Positions 26,121-33,411 of a stretch of DNA of 64,000 nt are shown in pieces; within the stretch, counting starts at the first letter, position 1; each line of letters starts with the position of its first letter. Under the pieces are notes generated by a model that was not told where the DNA came from, did not search any database, and saw nothing but the letters and a program-made list of their open reading frames with translations. The position numbers were made by a program, and so were the translations under genes. The DNA is from Robinsoniella peoriensis (GTDB lineage: Bacteria > Bacillota > Clostridia > Lachnospirales > Lachnospiraceae): assembly GCF_042680125.1 (NCBI RefSeq), contig NZ_JBHTNY010000006.1; one strand, 5' to 3'.

Positions 26121-26134
26121 AGGAACATTTGTAA
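26121..26134. promoter_or_regulatory. Candidate SorC-type operator, distal site before TIM
   Basis: AGGAACATTTGTAA is 13/14 identical to the reverse complement of 16065-16078. It lies about 110 bases before the -35 of the TIM operon promoter, a distance compatible with looping. Confidence 0.45.
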
Positions 26135-26178
26135 ACCGTTAAATGATAAATAGCAAAGAATAAATCAGTTAATTCAGT

Positions 26179-26250
26179 ATAAGACAACGCATATAAATTG
26201 TGTCAGGATAAGACAACGCATATAAATTGTTGACTTTAAATATGCGTTGT
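26179..26250. repeat. Direct and inverted repeats overlapping the TIM operon promoter
   Basis: A 23-base direct repeat at 26179-26201 and 26208-26230 (offset 29) contains ACAACGCATA; the same decamer occurs inverted (TATGCGTTGT) at 26241-26250. The second and inverted copies flank the -35 hexamer. This is a likely operator for a second regulator. Confidence 0.6.
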
Positions 26251-26258
26251 GTTATTAT
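26230..26258 (+). promoter_or_regulatory. Promoter of the TIM-deoC-dehydrogenase-BMC operon
   Basis: TTGACT (26230-26235), 17-base spacer, TATTAT (26253-26258); a shifted TATAAT overlaps at 26256-26261. Confidence 0.7.
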
Positions 26259-26286
26259 AATTTTAAAGTAACATAATTTACTATAG

Positions 26287-26301
26287 CATGAACAAATGTA
26301 A
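26287..26301. promoter_or_regulatory. Candidate SorC-type operator, proximal site before TIM
   Basis: CATGAACAAATGTAA repeats CATGAACAAATG of 15761. It lies about 25 bases past the expected transcription start. Confidence 0.5.
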
Positions 26302-26319
26302 ATAGAAAGCTGTGGATAG

Positions 26320-27105
26320 ATGATAGATAAGGAAGAATTAGAAAGAATTATCCGTGATACCATCCAAAGATATCAGAAAAAAAAGCCCATAATTGCAGTA
26401 AACTGGAAGATGAATATGACAATAGCGGAGGGAAGGAAATTTTTAGAGGATCTAAAATATATTCCGGATGTACCACTTGTCATTTTCCCGCCCTTCACAA
26501 CATTAGCAGCATTAGCAGAGGAGTTTTCCGGGCGTCATATTCTCATGGGAGCGCAGAATTTCCACGATCAGCCGAGAGGTGCCTTTACCGGAGAGATTTC
26601 TATTCCCATGCTTCGTGAGCTGGGGTGTACGTATCTGATGGCAGGTCATTCCGAACGGCGGATATACAATTATGAGTCGGATGAGGAAATTAATCGAAAA
26701 GTGTTTTCCGCTGCACAGGCATCTATGGAAATCATGCTTTGCATTGGGGAAAGTATGAAGGAACGCCAGGAGGGCATGTGGAAAAAGACGCTTCGCAGCC
26801 AGCTTCAAAAAGATCTGGCAAGACTGCCCTGTGAGGCGGTTTCAAAATTACATATCGCATATGAACCTGTCTGGGCGATCGGGACAGGTGCAAGTGCATC
26901 GATAGAAGAGATTCATGAAACACATGTATATTTAAAAGGAATTATCCGGGAGATCTTAGGTGCGGAAGTGCCAGTACTTTATGGAGGCAGTGTAAATGAA
27001 AAGAATGCGGCAGCCATTGGCAGTATTCCTTCCGTAGATGGATTTTTAATTGGAAGTGCAGGGATTCATGCCGGAAAATTAAACCACATTCAGGAGAGTG
27101 TCTGA
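26320..27105 (+). CDS. Triosephosphate isomerase homologue with N-terminal targeting helix
   Basis: 261 aa. The TIM core is intact: NWKMN with Lys30, AGHSERR with His110, CIGE and YEPVWAIGTG with Glu182, and VLYGGSVN for the phosphate. Ordinary TIM starts a few residues before NWKMN; here about 22 extra residues precede it, including EELERIIRDTIQRYQ, an amphipathic helix closely like BMC encapsulation peptides (compare PduP). ATG 26320 is the only usable start upstream of the core, so the extension is real. It may interconvert DHAP and glyceraldehyde-3-phosphate inside a microcompartment, or act on a tetrose phosphate, as TIM homologues in erythritol pathways do. Ribosome binding site is weak. 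Confidence 0.9.
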   Translation: MIDKEELERIIRDTIQRYQKKKPIIAVNWKMNMTIAEGRKFLEDLKYIPDVPLVIFPPFTTLAALAEEFSGRHILMGAQNFHDQPRGAFTGEISIPMLRELGCTYLMAGHSERRIYNYESDEEINRKVFSAAQASMEIMLCIGESMKERQEGMWKKTLRSQLQKDLARLPCEAVSKLHIAYEPVWAIGTGASASIEEIHETHVYLKGIIREILGAEVPVLYGGSVNEKNAAAIGSIPSVDGFLIGSAGIHAGKLNHIQESV

Positions 27106-27153
27106 AAGTTCAATGTGCCGTAAGATAATATATTAGGAAGAGAGGACATACAT

Positions 27154-27906
27154 ATGGAAATGGAACAGTTGGTTGCAAAAATTGCAGATGAGATTTTAAG
27201 AAAGCTGGAAAGCCAGGGAGGGCTGAAATCTTCCCCGTCCGGATCTATTGCAGGTATGATAGACCATACGCTGCTGAAACAGGATGCAAACGAAGAACAG
27301 ATCAAAAAATTGTGTGAGGAAGCAAAAGATAATCATTTTTGCTCAGTGTGCGTAAATCCCGGATACGTTCCCCTTTGCTATGAAATGCTGAGAGGGACAG
27401 ACGTAAAAGTATGTACCGTCATCGGATTCCCGCTGGGTGCCACTACAACGAAATCCAAAGTTTTTGAAGCGAATGAAGCCATCGAAAACGGAGCGAATGA
27501 AGTAGATATGGTGATTAATGTAGGGAAAGTGAAATCAGAAGACTGGAATTTTGTAAAAAAAGATATTTCAGATGTGGTTACTGCTGTACATGGAAGAGCA
27601 ATTGTAAAAGTAATCCTGGAGACCTGCCTGCTCACGGAGGAAGAAATTGTACATGTATGCCAGATCTGTAAAGCGGCTGGTGCAGATTTTGTAAAGACAT
27701 CCACCGGATTTTCCACCGGAGGGGCTACCGCAGCTCACGTGGCACTTATGAGGAAATCGGTTGGGAATGAGATGGGCGTAAAAGCATCCGGCGGTGTAAA
27801 GAGTGCAGAAACAGCCAAAGAAATGATTTCGGCGGGAGCAACAAGGCTGGGTACCAGTTCCGGTATTGCAATCATAAATGGTTTGACCGGAAGCAGTAAT
27901 TATTAA
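27154..27906 (+). CDS. deoC: Deoxyribose-phosphate aldolase (DeoC) with N-terminal targeting helix
   Basis: 250 aa. DeoC class I aldolase residues are all present: Schiff-base Lys181 in FVKTSTGF, Asp118 in EVDMVINVG, Lys210 in VKASGGVK. About 33 residues precede the usual start region (MIDHTLLK): a helix MEQLVAKIADEILRKLES and a Gly/Ser-rich linker GGLKSSPSGS, the form of a BMC encapsulation peptide. The enzyme splits 2-deoxyribose-5-phosphate, or a related sugar phosphate, to an aldehyde and glyceraldehyde-3-phosphate. It is 48 bases after the TIM gene and 18 before a dehydrogenase; ATG 27154 follows AGAGAGGA. Confidence 0.93.
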   Translation: MEMEQLVAKIADEILRKLESQGGLKSSPSGSIAGMIDHTLLKQDANEEQIKKLCEEAKDNHFCSVCVNPGYVPLCYEMLRGTDVKVCTVIGFPLGATTTKSKVFEANEAIENGANEVDMVINVGKVKSEDWNFVKKDISDVVTAVHGRAIVKVILETCLLTEEEIVHVCQICKAAGADFVKTSTGFSTGGATAAHVALMRKSVGNEMGVKASGGVKSAETAKEMISAGATRLGTSSGIAIINGLTGSSNY

Positions 27907-27924
27907 AGGAGAGGAGTGAAGGAA

Positions 27925-28989
27925 ATGGCACAAAAAATGAGGGCTGTAAGATTGTTTGCACCAAAAGATATCCGTTGTGTGGAAGTAGATGTACCCCAGA
28001 TTGAAAAGGATACCCAGGTTTTGATTAAGGTAAAAAGCTGTGGGGTATGCGGATCTGATATTCCCAGAGTTATGGTAAAGGGAACCTATCATTTTCCGAC
28101 TACAATAGGGCATGAGTTTGCAGGACAGATTATAGCCTGCGGTGATAAGGTGAAAAACCAGCTGGATGTGGGGGACCGGGTATCGGTTATGCCGTTAATT
28201 CCATGTGGTGAATGCCAATACTGTAAAGTAGGGCAGTCACATCTCTGCGACACTTATGACTACTATGGTTCCAGAAGAGACGGTGCAATGGCAGAATATA
28301 TCGTGGTAGAGTCAGAAAACTGTCTCAAACTCCCATCCGGAGTAGATTACGAAGAAGGTTCCTTTACGGATCCCGTATCGGTAGGACTGCATGCAGTGCG
28401 GAAAACAAAAATAGAAGCTGGAAAATCGGCAGCAGTATTCGGGTTGGGAGCCATAGGCTTTATTACGGTTCAGTGGCTGAAATCCCTTGGATGCACAACG
28501 GTAATTGCTGTAGATGTATCCGATGACAAGCTCCGTCTGGCTAAGCGGCTTGGTGCCACAGCCGGTGTAAACGGAAAAGACCTGGACGCAGTAAAGGCAA
28601 TTAAAGAGTTGACAGGAGGGGAAGGGGTAGATATTGCAATCGAATTTGCTGGTAGTAAATATACCCATGTACAGGCAGTAGCTTCCTGTAAGAAAAATGG
28701 CGAGGTCGTATACGGCGGTATCACTTATGATGATGTAACGTTCCCCAACAGTGTCATAGCATCTATATTAAGAGGGGAACTGACTATTCACGGAAGCTGG
28801 AACTCATCCATTAACCCGCTGCCGATTAACGAATGGAAGAGTGCCCTGGAATTTATACATACCGGACAGATGAACGTAGACCCGTTAATTACCCACAGGG
28901 TGCGCCTGGAAGATTGTAAAGAAGTATTTGATATGATGTTTAACCGAACAGAGGTATTTACGAAAGTACTCTTTAAACCGGAGATGTAA
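27925..28989 (+). CDS. Zinc-dependent sugar-alcohol dehydrogenase (MDR, GatD-like)
   Basis: 354 aa from ATG 27925 (AAAGGAGAGG is upstream; a GTG at 27916 lies inside this site). Zinc motifs CGVCGSDIPR, GHEFAGQI and CGECQYCKVGQSHLC; Rossmann GLGAIGFITVQ followed by IAVDVSDDK. The pattern GSDIPRVM and HGSWNSS(I/P)NPLP is reminiscent of galactitol-1-phosphate 5-dehydrogenases, so it may act on a phosphorylated polyol. No encapsulation-type extension is seen. Confidence 0.9.
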   Translation: MAQKMRAVRLFAPKDIRCVEVDVPQIEKDTQVLIKVKSCGVCGSDIPRVMVKGTYHFPTTIGHEFAGQIIACGDKVKNQLDVGDRVSVMPLIPCGECQYCKVGQSHLCDTYDYYGSRRDGAMAEYIVVESENCLKLPSGVDYEEGSFTDPVSVGLHAVRKTKIEAGKSAAVFGLGAIGFITVQWLKSLGCTTVIAVDVSDDKLRLAKRLGATAGVNGKDLDAVKAIKELTGGEGVDIAIEFAGSKYTHVQAVASCKKNGEVVYGGITYDDVTFPNSVIASILRGELTIHGSWNSSINPLPINEWKSALEFIHTGQMNVDPLITHRVRLEDCKEVFDMMFNRTEVFTKVLFKPEM

Positions 28990-29089
28990 CGGGTGGACGG
29001 TACATTATGCAGAAAGCATTTTTAAGAAACATCAGGAGCGGGAAATTTGAGATATTTAATAAATAGAAACCAAGCAGGAGGATAAGTAA

Positions 29090-29365
29090 ATGACACAGGA
29101 AGCGTTAGGATTAGTAGAAACAAGAGGTCTGGTAGCGGCAATTGAAGCAGCTGATTCGATGGTAAAAGCTGCAGATGTAACATTGGTGGGATCAGAGAAA
29201 ATCGGATCCGGATTAGTTACGATCATGGTACGGGGAGATGTGGGAGCGGTGAAAGCTGCAACTGAAGTGGGAGCTCAGGCAGCAGGAAAGCTGGGGGAAC
29301 TGGTTGCGGTACATGTGATACCAAGACCTCATGGTGATGTGGAAAAGATATTGCCCCAGGCATAA
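29090..29365 (+). CDS. Bacterial microcompartment hexameric shell protein (BMC-H)
   Basis: 91 aa, single Pf00936-type BMC domain, PduA/EutM size. It has EALGLVETRGLVAAIEAAD at the N-terminus, the central-pore motif KIGSG (37-41), GDVGAVKAATEVGAQAA, and ends with HVIPRPHGDVEKILP, which are hallmarks of the family. It forms hexamers that tile a protein shell. Only one shell gene is present and no pentamer (EutN/CcmL) or trimer gene is in the window, so it either adds to a shell encoded elsewhere or forms a minimal assembly. Strong site AGGAGGATAAGTAA before ATG; last gene of the operon. Confidence 0.95.
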   Translation: MTQEALGLVETRGLVAAIEAADSMVKAADVTLVGSEKIGSGLVTIMVRGDVGAVKAATEVGAQAAGKLGELVAVHVIPRPHGDVEKILPQA

Positions 29366-29393
29366 ATTCCAGACAATATAAGATAAGGACAAA

Positions 29394-29430
29394 AGGCAGG
29401 GTCTTGAGATGGAAAGCCCTGTCTTTCTTA
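29394..29430 (+). terminator. Terminator after BMC-H gene
   Basis: AGGCAGGG (29394-29401) pairs with CCCTGTCT (29417-29424), followed by TTCTT. Confidence 0.75.
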
Positions 29431-29440
29431 TTGTTCATTA

Positions 29441-29469
29441 TTGGATATAAAACAGAACTATGTTATAAT
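29441..29469 (+). promoter_or_regulatory. Promoter of the SorC-type regulator gene
   Basis: TTGGAT (29441-29446), 17-base spacer, TATAAT (29464-29469). Confidence 0.7.
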
Positions 29470-29532
29470 ACCTAAATAATATCCAAATACTGTCCTTTTA
29501 TATAAAATAGGGAGATGATTGTCGGGAGGAGA

Positions 29533-30501
29533 ATGATGATGAATGATTATAAGAAGATAGAGCTTTTGGTTCAGGTTGCTAAACTCTATTATGAAAACGA
29601 CTATAGCCAGGAGATGGTGGCAAAGAAGTTAAGTTTGTCCAGACCATACATATCGAAACTTTTGAATGAAGCGAAAGAGGTGGGCATTGTTCGCGTCCAG
29701 GTGATTGACCCTATGAGCGTAGAGAGCAAGCTGGAGCAGAAATTCAGGAATAAATTCAATTTGAAGAAAGTGATTATAACGCCATCGAATGCCGATGAGA
29801 ATCCGTTGTCCCGCATTGGGATGGAAATGGCAAGATATCTGAACAGTATTATAAAAAATGGTGATATTCTGGGGCTTTCCTGGGGCGATACCTTATTTGA
29901 GTGCTCTAAATCCCTGATTGGAAGAGAAGACCTGGAAAATGTAACAGCAGTGCTTCTTTGCGGCGGTATCAGTAATTTAAAGAAAAATATCTATTCTACA
30001 GAAATTGCAAATAATTTTGCCAACAAGTTAAGAGCCTCATCTTATGTATTGCCCCTTCCGGCAGTGGTGGATAATAAAAAAATGAAGGATATTATCCAGC
30101 GGGATCACAATATGGGCAAAGTACTCCAATATGGATATGATGCCAACATTGCAGTTTTCACAATGGGGGCATTTGGGTTGAAAAGTGCAATTGTACGTGC
30201 AGGCTACTTAAGTGACCGCACAATGGAAGAACTCTCACAAAAAGGGGCGGTTGGGGATATCTGTTCCCATATTATTGACATTAACGGGAATATCTGTGAT
30301 ATGGAATTAGACGAAAGAACGATCGCAGTGCCTCTGGATGTAATCAGGCAAAAAGAATACCGCATTGGTGTAGCACAGGGAACCAGTAAAATCGATTCCA
30401 TCTGTGGAGCACTAAATGGCGGGCTGATAAATGTATTAATTACGAATGAAGAGACAGCGGAATTAGTTTGGAATAAAATTGAGAAGATGGAATGTGATTA
30501 A
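29533..30501 (+). CDS. SorC/DeoR-type sugar-binding transcriptional regulator
   Basis: 322 aa from ATG 29533 (two further in-frame ATGs follow at once; GGGAGGAG is at 29524-29531). N-terminal HTH: VAKLYYENDYSQEMVAKKLSLSRPYISKLLNEAKE; C-terminal sugar-phosphate-binding domain with LGLSWGDTLFE, LLCGGI, HIIDINGNICD and IGVAQGTSKI, as in SorC-family proteins (LsrR, CggR, DeoR of Bacillus). Such proteins are released from DNA by a phosphorylated sugar. Its position at the end of the BMC locus, and shared GAACAwwTG-like sites at the 15.8/16.0 and 26.1/26.3 kb promoters, make it the probable local regulator. Confidence 0.93.
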   Translation: MMMNDYKKIELLVQVAKLYYENDYSQEMVAKKLSLSRPYISKLLNEAKEVGIVRVQVIDPMSVESKLEQKFRNKFNLKKVIITPSNADENPLSRIGMEMARYLNSIIKNGDILGLSWGDTLFECSKSLIGREDLENVTAVLLCGGISNLKKNIYSTEIANNFANKLRASSYVLPLPAVVDNKKMKDIIQRDHNMGKVLQYGYDANIAVFTMGAFGLKSAIVRAGYLSDRTMEELSQKGAVGDICSHIIDINGNICDMELDERTIAVPLDVIRQKEYRIGVAQGTSKIDSICGALNGGLINVLITNEETAELVWNKIEKMECD

Positions 30502-30514
30502 GGAAGTGTTAAGC

Positions 30515-30589
30515 GTAGCGGCACGCGGGCATTCACCGGGAAATACTGATGCATTTCTGGTGAATGCCCCCATAAACTGTTCGTGCTAC
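30515..30589. terminator. Long hairpin between convergent sorC-type gene and dnaK
   Basis: GGGCATTCACC (30527-30537) pairs perfectly with GGTGAATGCCC (30559-30569), with an inner GGAAAT/ATTTC stem and an outer arm (GTAGC-GCACG with CGTGC-TAC) that reaches into the dnaK stop codon. There is no clear T-run, but it is well placed as a two-way terminator. Confidence 0.6.
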
Positions 30590-32328
30590 CCTACCATATC
30601 AATGGAACGCTGAAGAGCATCCGCGGATGCTTTAATTTCATCCGTTTCCACATCTGAGATGGTTTCCGGTTTTGCTTTTTTCAATAGTTTCCTTAGATTT
30701 GCGATATCATTTTTCAAGAAATTCTTTTGATCTTTTGTCAATTCTTTTTTTCGTTCGGATAAAAGCTGTTCTGCTTTGATAATCATTCCCTGGGCATCAT
30801 TTAATGTATCCAGTGAGCCTTTACGCCTGGAATCCTGGGATTCGTACTGCTGGGCATCCTGAATTGCTTTTTCAATATCAGCTTCTGACAGGTTGGAAGC
30901 CGCAGTAATAGTGATATCCTGAGCTTTTCCGGTTCCCAGATCTTTGGCAGAGACATGTACAATGCCGTTGGTATCTATATCAAAGGTAACTTCAATCTGT
31001 GGCCCTCCTGCCATGGCACGTTTTATACCGCTTAAACGGAATTTGCCAAGACTTTTGTTATCTCTGGCGAATTGGCGCTCTCCCTGAAGAACATGTATGT
31101 CGACAGAAGTCTGGAAGTTTCCGGCGGTGGTAAAAATTTTGGATTCCCTTCTGGGGATGGTTGCATTTTTGGGAATCAGTACGTTACATACTCCGCCCAC
31201 TGTTTCTATGGACAGGGAAAGGGGCGTGACGTCAAGCAGGAGGATTTCGTTCAGGCCTGCGTCCCCAGCCAGCTTTCCACCCTGGATAGAAGCACCCAGT
31301 GCAACGCATTCGTCCGGATTTAAATTCTTGCTCAGATCGTGGCGGGTCAGCATTTTTACTTTTTCCTGTACAGCCGGAATACGTGTAGAACCGCCAACCA
31401 GAAGTACCCTGCCAAGCTCAGAGGTGGAAATTCCTGCATCATTTAAGGCAGTCTGGACAGGGAGGGCAGTACGTTCCACCAGGTCACTGGTCAGTTCCTC
31501 AAATTTTGCTCTGGTCAGGTTCATATCCAGATGTACCGGACCGGAACGGGTAGTACTGATAAAAGGAAGATTGATATTCACGGTAGTAGCTGCAGATAAT
31601 TCTCTCTTGGCCTTTTCGGCTTCTTCCCGGATACGGTTCATGGCAACATTGTCTTTCGTCAGGTTGATACCTTCCTGCTTTTTGAATTCACTGATCAGGT
31701 AATCGCAGATGCGTTTATCGAAATCATCACCACCCAGCTGATTATCACCGGCAGTTGCAAGCACTTCCACAACACCCTCACCGATCTCAATCACGGACAC
31801 GTCAAAAGTTCCGCCGCCCAGATCATAGATCAGAATTTTCTGAGGTGCGAAATTGTCAAGGCCGTAAGCCAGAGCAGCTGAAGTCGGTTCATTAATGATA
31901 CGCTGAACATTAAGGCCTGCTATCCTTCCGGCATCTTTGGTAGCCTGTCTCTGTGAATCGCTGAAATAGGCGGGAACCGTGATAACTGCATCGGTAACTG
32001 TTTCACCAAGGTAACTCTCAGCATCTGTTTTTAATTTTTTCAGAATCATAGCGGAGATTTCCGGTGGAGAATATTTTTTGCCATTTATTTTTACTGTATA
32101 GTCAGAACCCATGTGCCGCTTTATGGAAAAAATAGTATTATCCGGATTAGTCACAGCCTGACGCTTAGCCGGTTCGCCAATAAGGCGGTCACCATTTTTG
32201 GTAAAAGCCACAATAGATGGAGTTGTCCGAAATCCTTCTGCATTTGCAATTACGACAGGCTGGCCCCCTTCCATAACAGCCACACAGCTGTTCGTCGTAC
32301 CTAAATCAATGCCAATAATTTTACTCAT
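30586..32328 (-). CDS. dnaK: DnaK (Hsp70) chaperone, short paralogue
   Basis: 580 aa from ATG 32328 (AAAGAGG 9 bases upstream; in-frame ATGs at 32334 and 32349 are alternatives). ATPase domain: IIGIDLGTTNSCVAVMEG, TVPAYFSDSQRQATKDAGRIAGL, YDLGGGTFDVSVIEIG, VLLVGGSTRIPAVQ; substrate domain LLDVTPLSLSIETVGG. The C-terminus stops at SADALQRSIDMVG without the Gly-rich acidic EEVD-like tail, so it is a little shorter than the main DnaK of Firmicutes. It lacks hrcA-grpE-dnaJ neighbours and I see no CIRCE operator upstream, so it is probably a second, stand-alone DnaK. Confidence 0.95.
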   Translation of the reverse strand: MSKIIGIDLGTTNSCVAVMEGGQPVVIANAEGFRTTPSIVAFTKNGDRLIGEPAKRQAVTNPDNTIFSIKRHMGSDYTVKINGKKYSPPEISAMILKKLKTDAESYLGETVTDAVITVPAYFSDSQRQATKDAGRIAGLNVQRIINEPTSAALAYGLDNFAPQKILIYDLGGGTFDVSVIEIGEGVVEVLATAGDNQLGGDDFDKRICDYLISEFKKQEGINLTKDNVAMNRIREEAEKAKRELSAATTVNINLPFISTTRSGPVHLDMNLTRAKFEELTSDLVERTALPVQTALNDAGISTSELGRVLLVGGSTRIPAVQEKVKMLTRHDLSKNLNPDECVALGASIQGGKLAGDAGLNEILLLDVTPLSLSIETVGGVCNVLIPKNATIPRRESKIFTTAGNFQTSVDIHVLQGERQFARDNKSLGKFRLSGIKRAMAGGPQIEVTFDIDTNGIVHVSAKDLGTGKAQDITITAASNLSEADIEKAIQDAQQYESQDSRRKGSLDTLNDAQGMIIKAEQLLSERKKELTKDQKNFLKNDIANLRKLLKKAKPETISDVETDEIKASADALQRSIDMVG

Positions 32329-32522
32329 TTTCATATACCTCTTTCTCATCTCATCTTTTCTTTTTGATACAACCCCATTTCGACAGATGCCGACACAGCC
32401 GGGGCGTCTTTTCTACAAATAGCATATTGGATAAATGTGACACCTTTATGTATGGTTTCTAAAGAAAGTAAAAATAATTACCCTATCATTTTATGAATTG
32501 TTTATATTTACAATATTTTTAG

Positions 32523-32588
32523 AAGTTTAATGAAAGTTTAATGAAAAGTTAACTTTTATTTGTATAGCAAAACGACGTTATATATGAT
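32523..32588 (+). promoter_or_regulatory. Tandem 11-bp repeats and promoter before the MacB-like operon
   Basis: AAGTTTAATGA occurs at 32523-32533 and 32534-32544, with a degenerate third unit after it. Next comes a promoter TTTGTA (32559-32564), 18-base spacer, TATGAT (32583-32588). Head-to-tail 11-bp repeats just before a weak -35 are typical of OmpR/VanR-type response regulators. The gap 32329-32682 holds nothing else I can support. Confidence 0.55.
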
Positions 32589-32682
32589 ATAGTTCTTTGT
32601 GAATCAAAATAATTGATGACTATGGAAAAGTGTTATGTGTGATCACGTATCCATTATGGAAATGCGGAAAGGAGCAGAATAC

Positions 32683-33369
32683 ATGGCGTCGTTAATTCAG
32701 GTAAAGGATTTGAGTAAGATATACAATCCGGGAGAGAATGAAGTGCGTGCCCTGGATCATGTCAGCCTGGAAATCAATACAGGTGAGTTTGTAGCGATTA
32801 TCGGTCAGTCAGGTTCCGGAAAATCTACGCTGATGAATATGCTGGGATGTCTGGATGTGCCCACATCCGGAGAATATTATTTAAATGGTGTGGATGTATC
32901 AACGATGAAAGATAATGAGCTGGCGGCGGTAAGAAACCGGGAGATCGGTTTTATCTTTCAGGGATTTAATCTGATTGCCAATCTGACTGCGGTGGAGAAT
33001 GTGGAACTTCCACTGATATACCGGGGAGTTGACATGAGGGAAAGAAAGAAGCTGGCAATAGAATCACTAAAGATGGTGGGGCTGGAAAAGCGCATGCACC
33101 ACAAACCTACTGAAATGTCGGGAGGACAGCAGCAGAGAGTAGCAATTGCCAGGGCAATCGCAGCAAAACCACCGGTTATTCTGGCGGATGAGCCTACCGG
33201 TAACCTGGATTCTGCATCCAGTAAAGAAATACTGGGAATATTGAAAAATTTACATAAAGATGGAAGAAGCGTCATATTGATTACACACGATAATGGAATC
33301 GCAGACCAGGCACGACGGGTTGTGCGGATTATGGATGGGAAGATAGAATCAGATACAATGAATGAGTGA
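32683..33369 (+). CDS. ABC transporter ATP-binding protein (MacB/LolD type)
   Basis: 228 aa from ATG 32683, which has GAAAGGAG 8 bases upstream; an extension to 32635 lacks a site. Walker A GQSGSGKST near 39-47, Q-loop FIFQGFNLIANLTAVENVELP, signature MSGGQQQRVAIARAIA, Walker B VILADEPTGNLD, H-loop ITHDN. It powers a MacB/FtsX-type permease in efflux of peptides or drugs. First gene of an ATPase-adaptor-permease operon. Confidence 0.95.
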   Translation: MASLIQVKDLSKIYNPGENEVRALDHVSLEINTGEFVAIIGQSGSGKSTLMNMLGCLDVPTSGEYYLNGVDVSTMKDNELAAVRNREIGFIFQGFNLIANLTAVENVELPLIYRGVDMRERKKLAIESLKMVGLEKRMHHKPTEMSGGQQQRVAIARAIAAKPPVILADEPTGNLDSASSKEILGILKNLHKDGRSVILITHDNGIADQARRVVRIMDGKIESDTMNE

Positions 33370-33411
33370 GTCAATAGTCACGGGTAGTCAAATAAGATGG
33401 AGGAGATCATT

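Noticed and set aside
26179..26230. CRISPR-like direct repeats
   Set aside because: Only two copies with a 6-base gap, no spacers of proper size and no cas genes; better read as operator repeats.
14565..30501. Complete Pdu/Eut/Grp-type microcompartment operon
   Set aside because: No signature enzyme (diol dehydratase, ethanolamine lyase, glycyl radical enzyme), no aldehyde dehydrogenase and no pentamer shell gene are present in the window.
31072..31702. Plus-strand ORFs inside dnaK
   Set aside because: They are antisense shadows of a strongly conserved coding sequence, with no ribosome binding site or recognisable protein.
32349..32634. CIRCE heat-shock operator before dnaK
   Set aside because: No TTAGCACTC-N9-GAGTGCTAA-like sequence was found on either strand.
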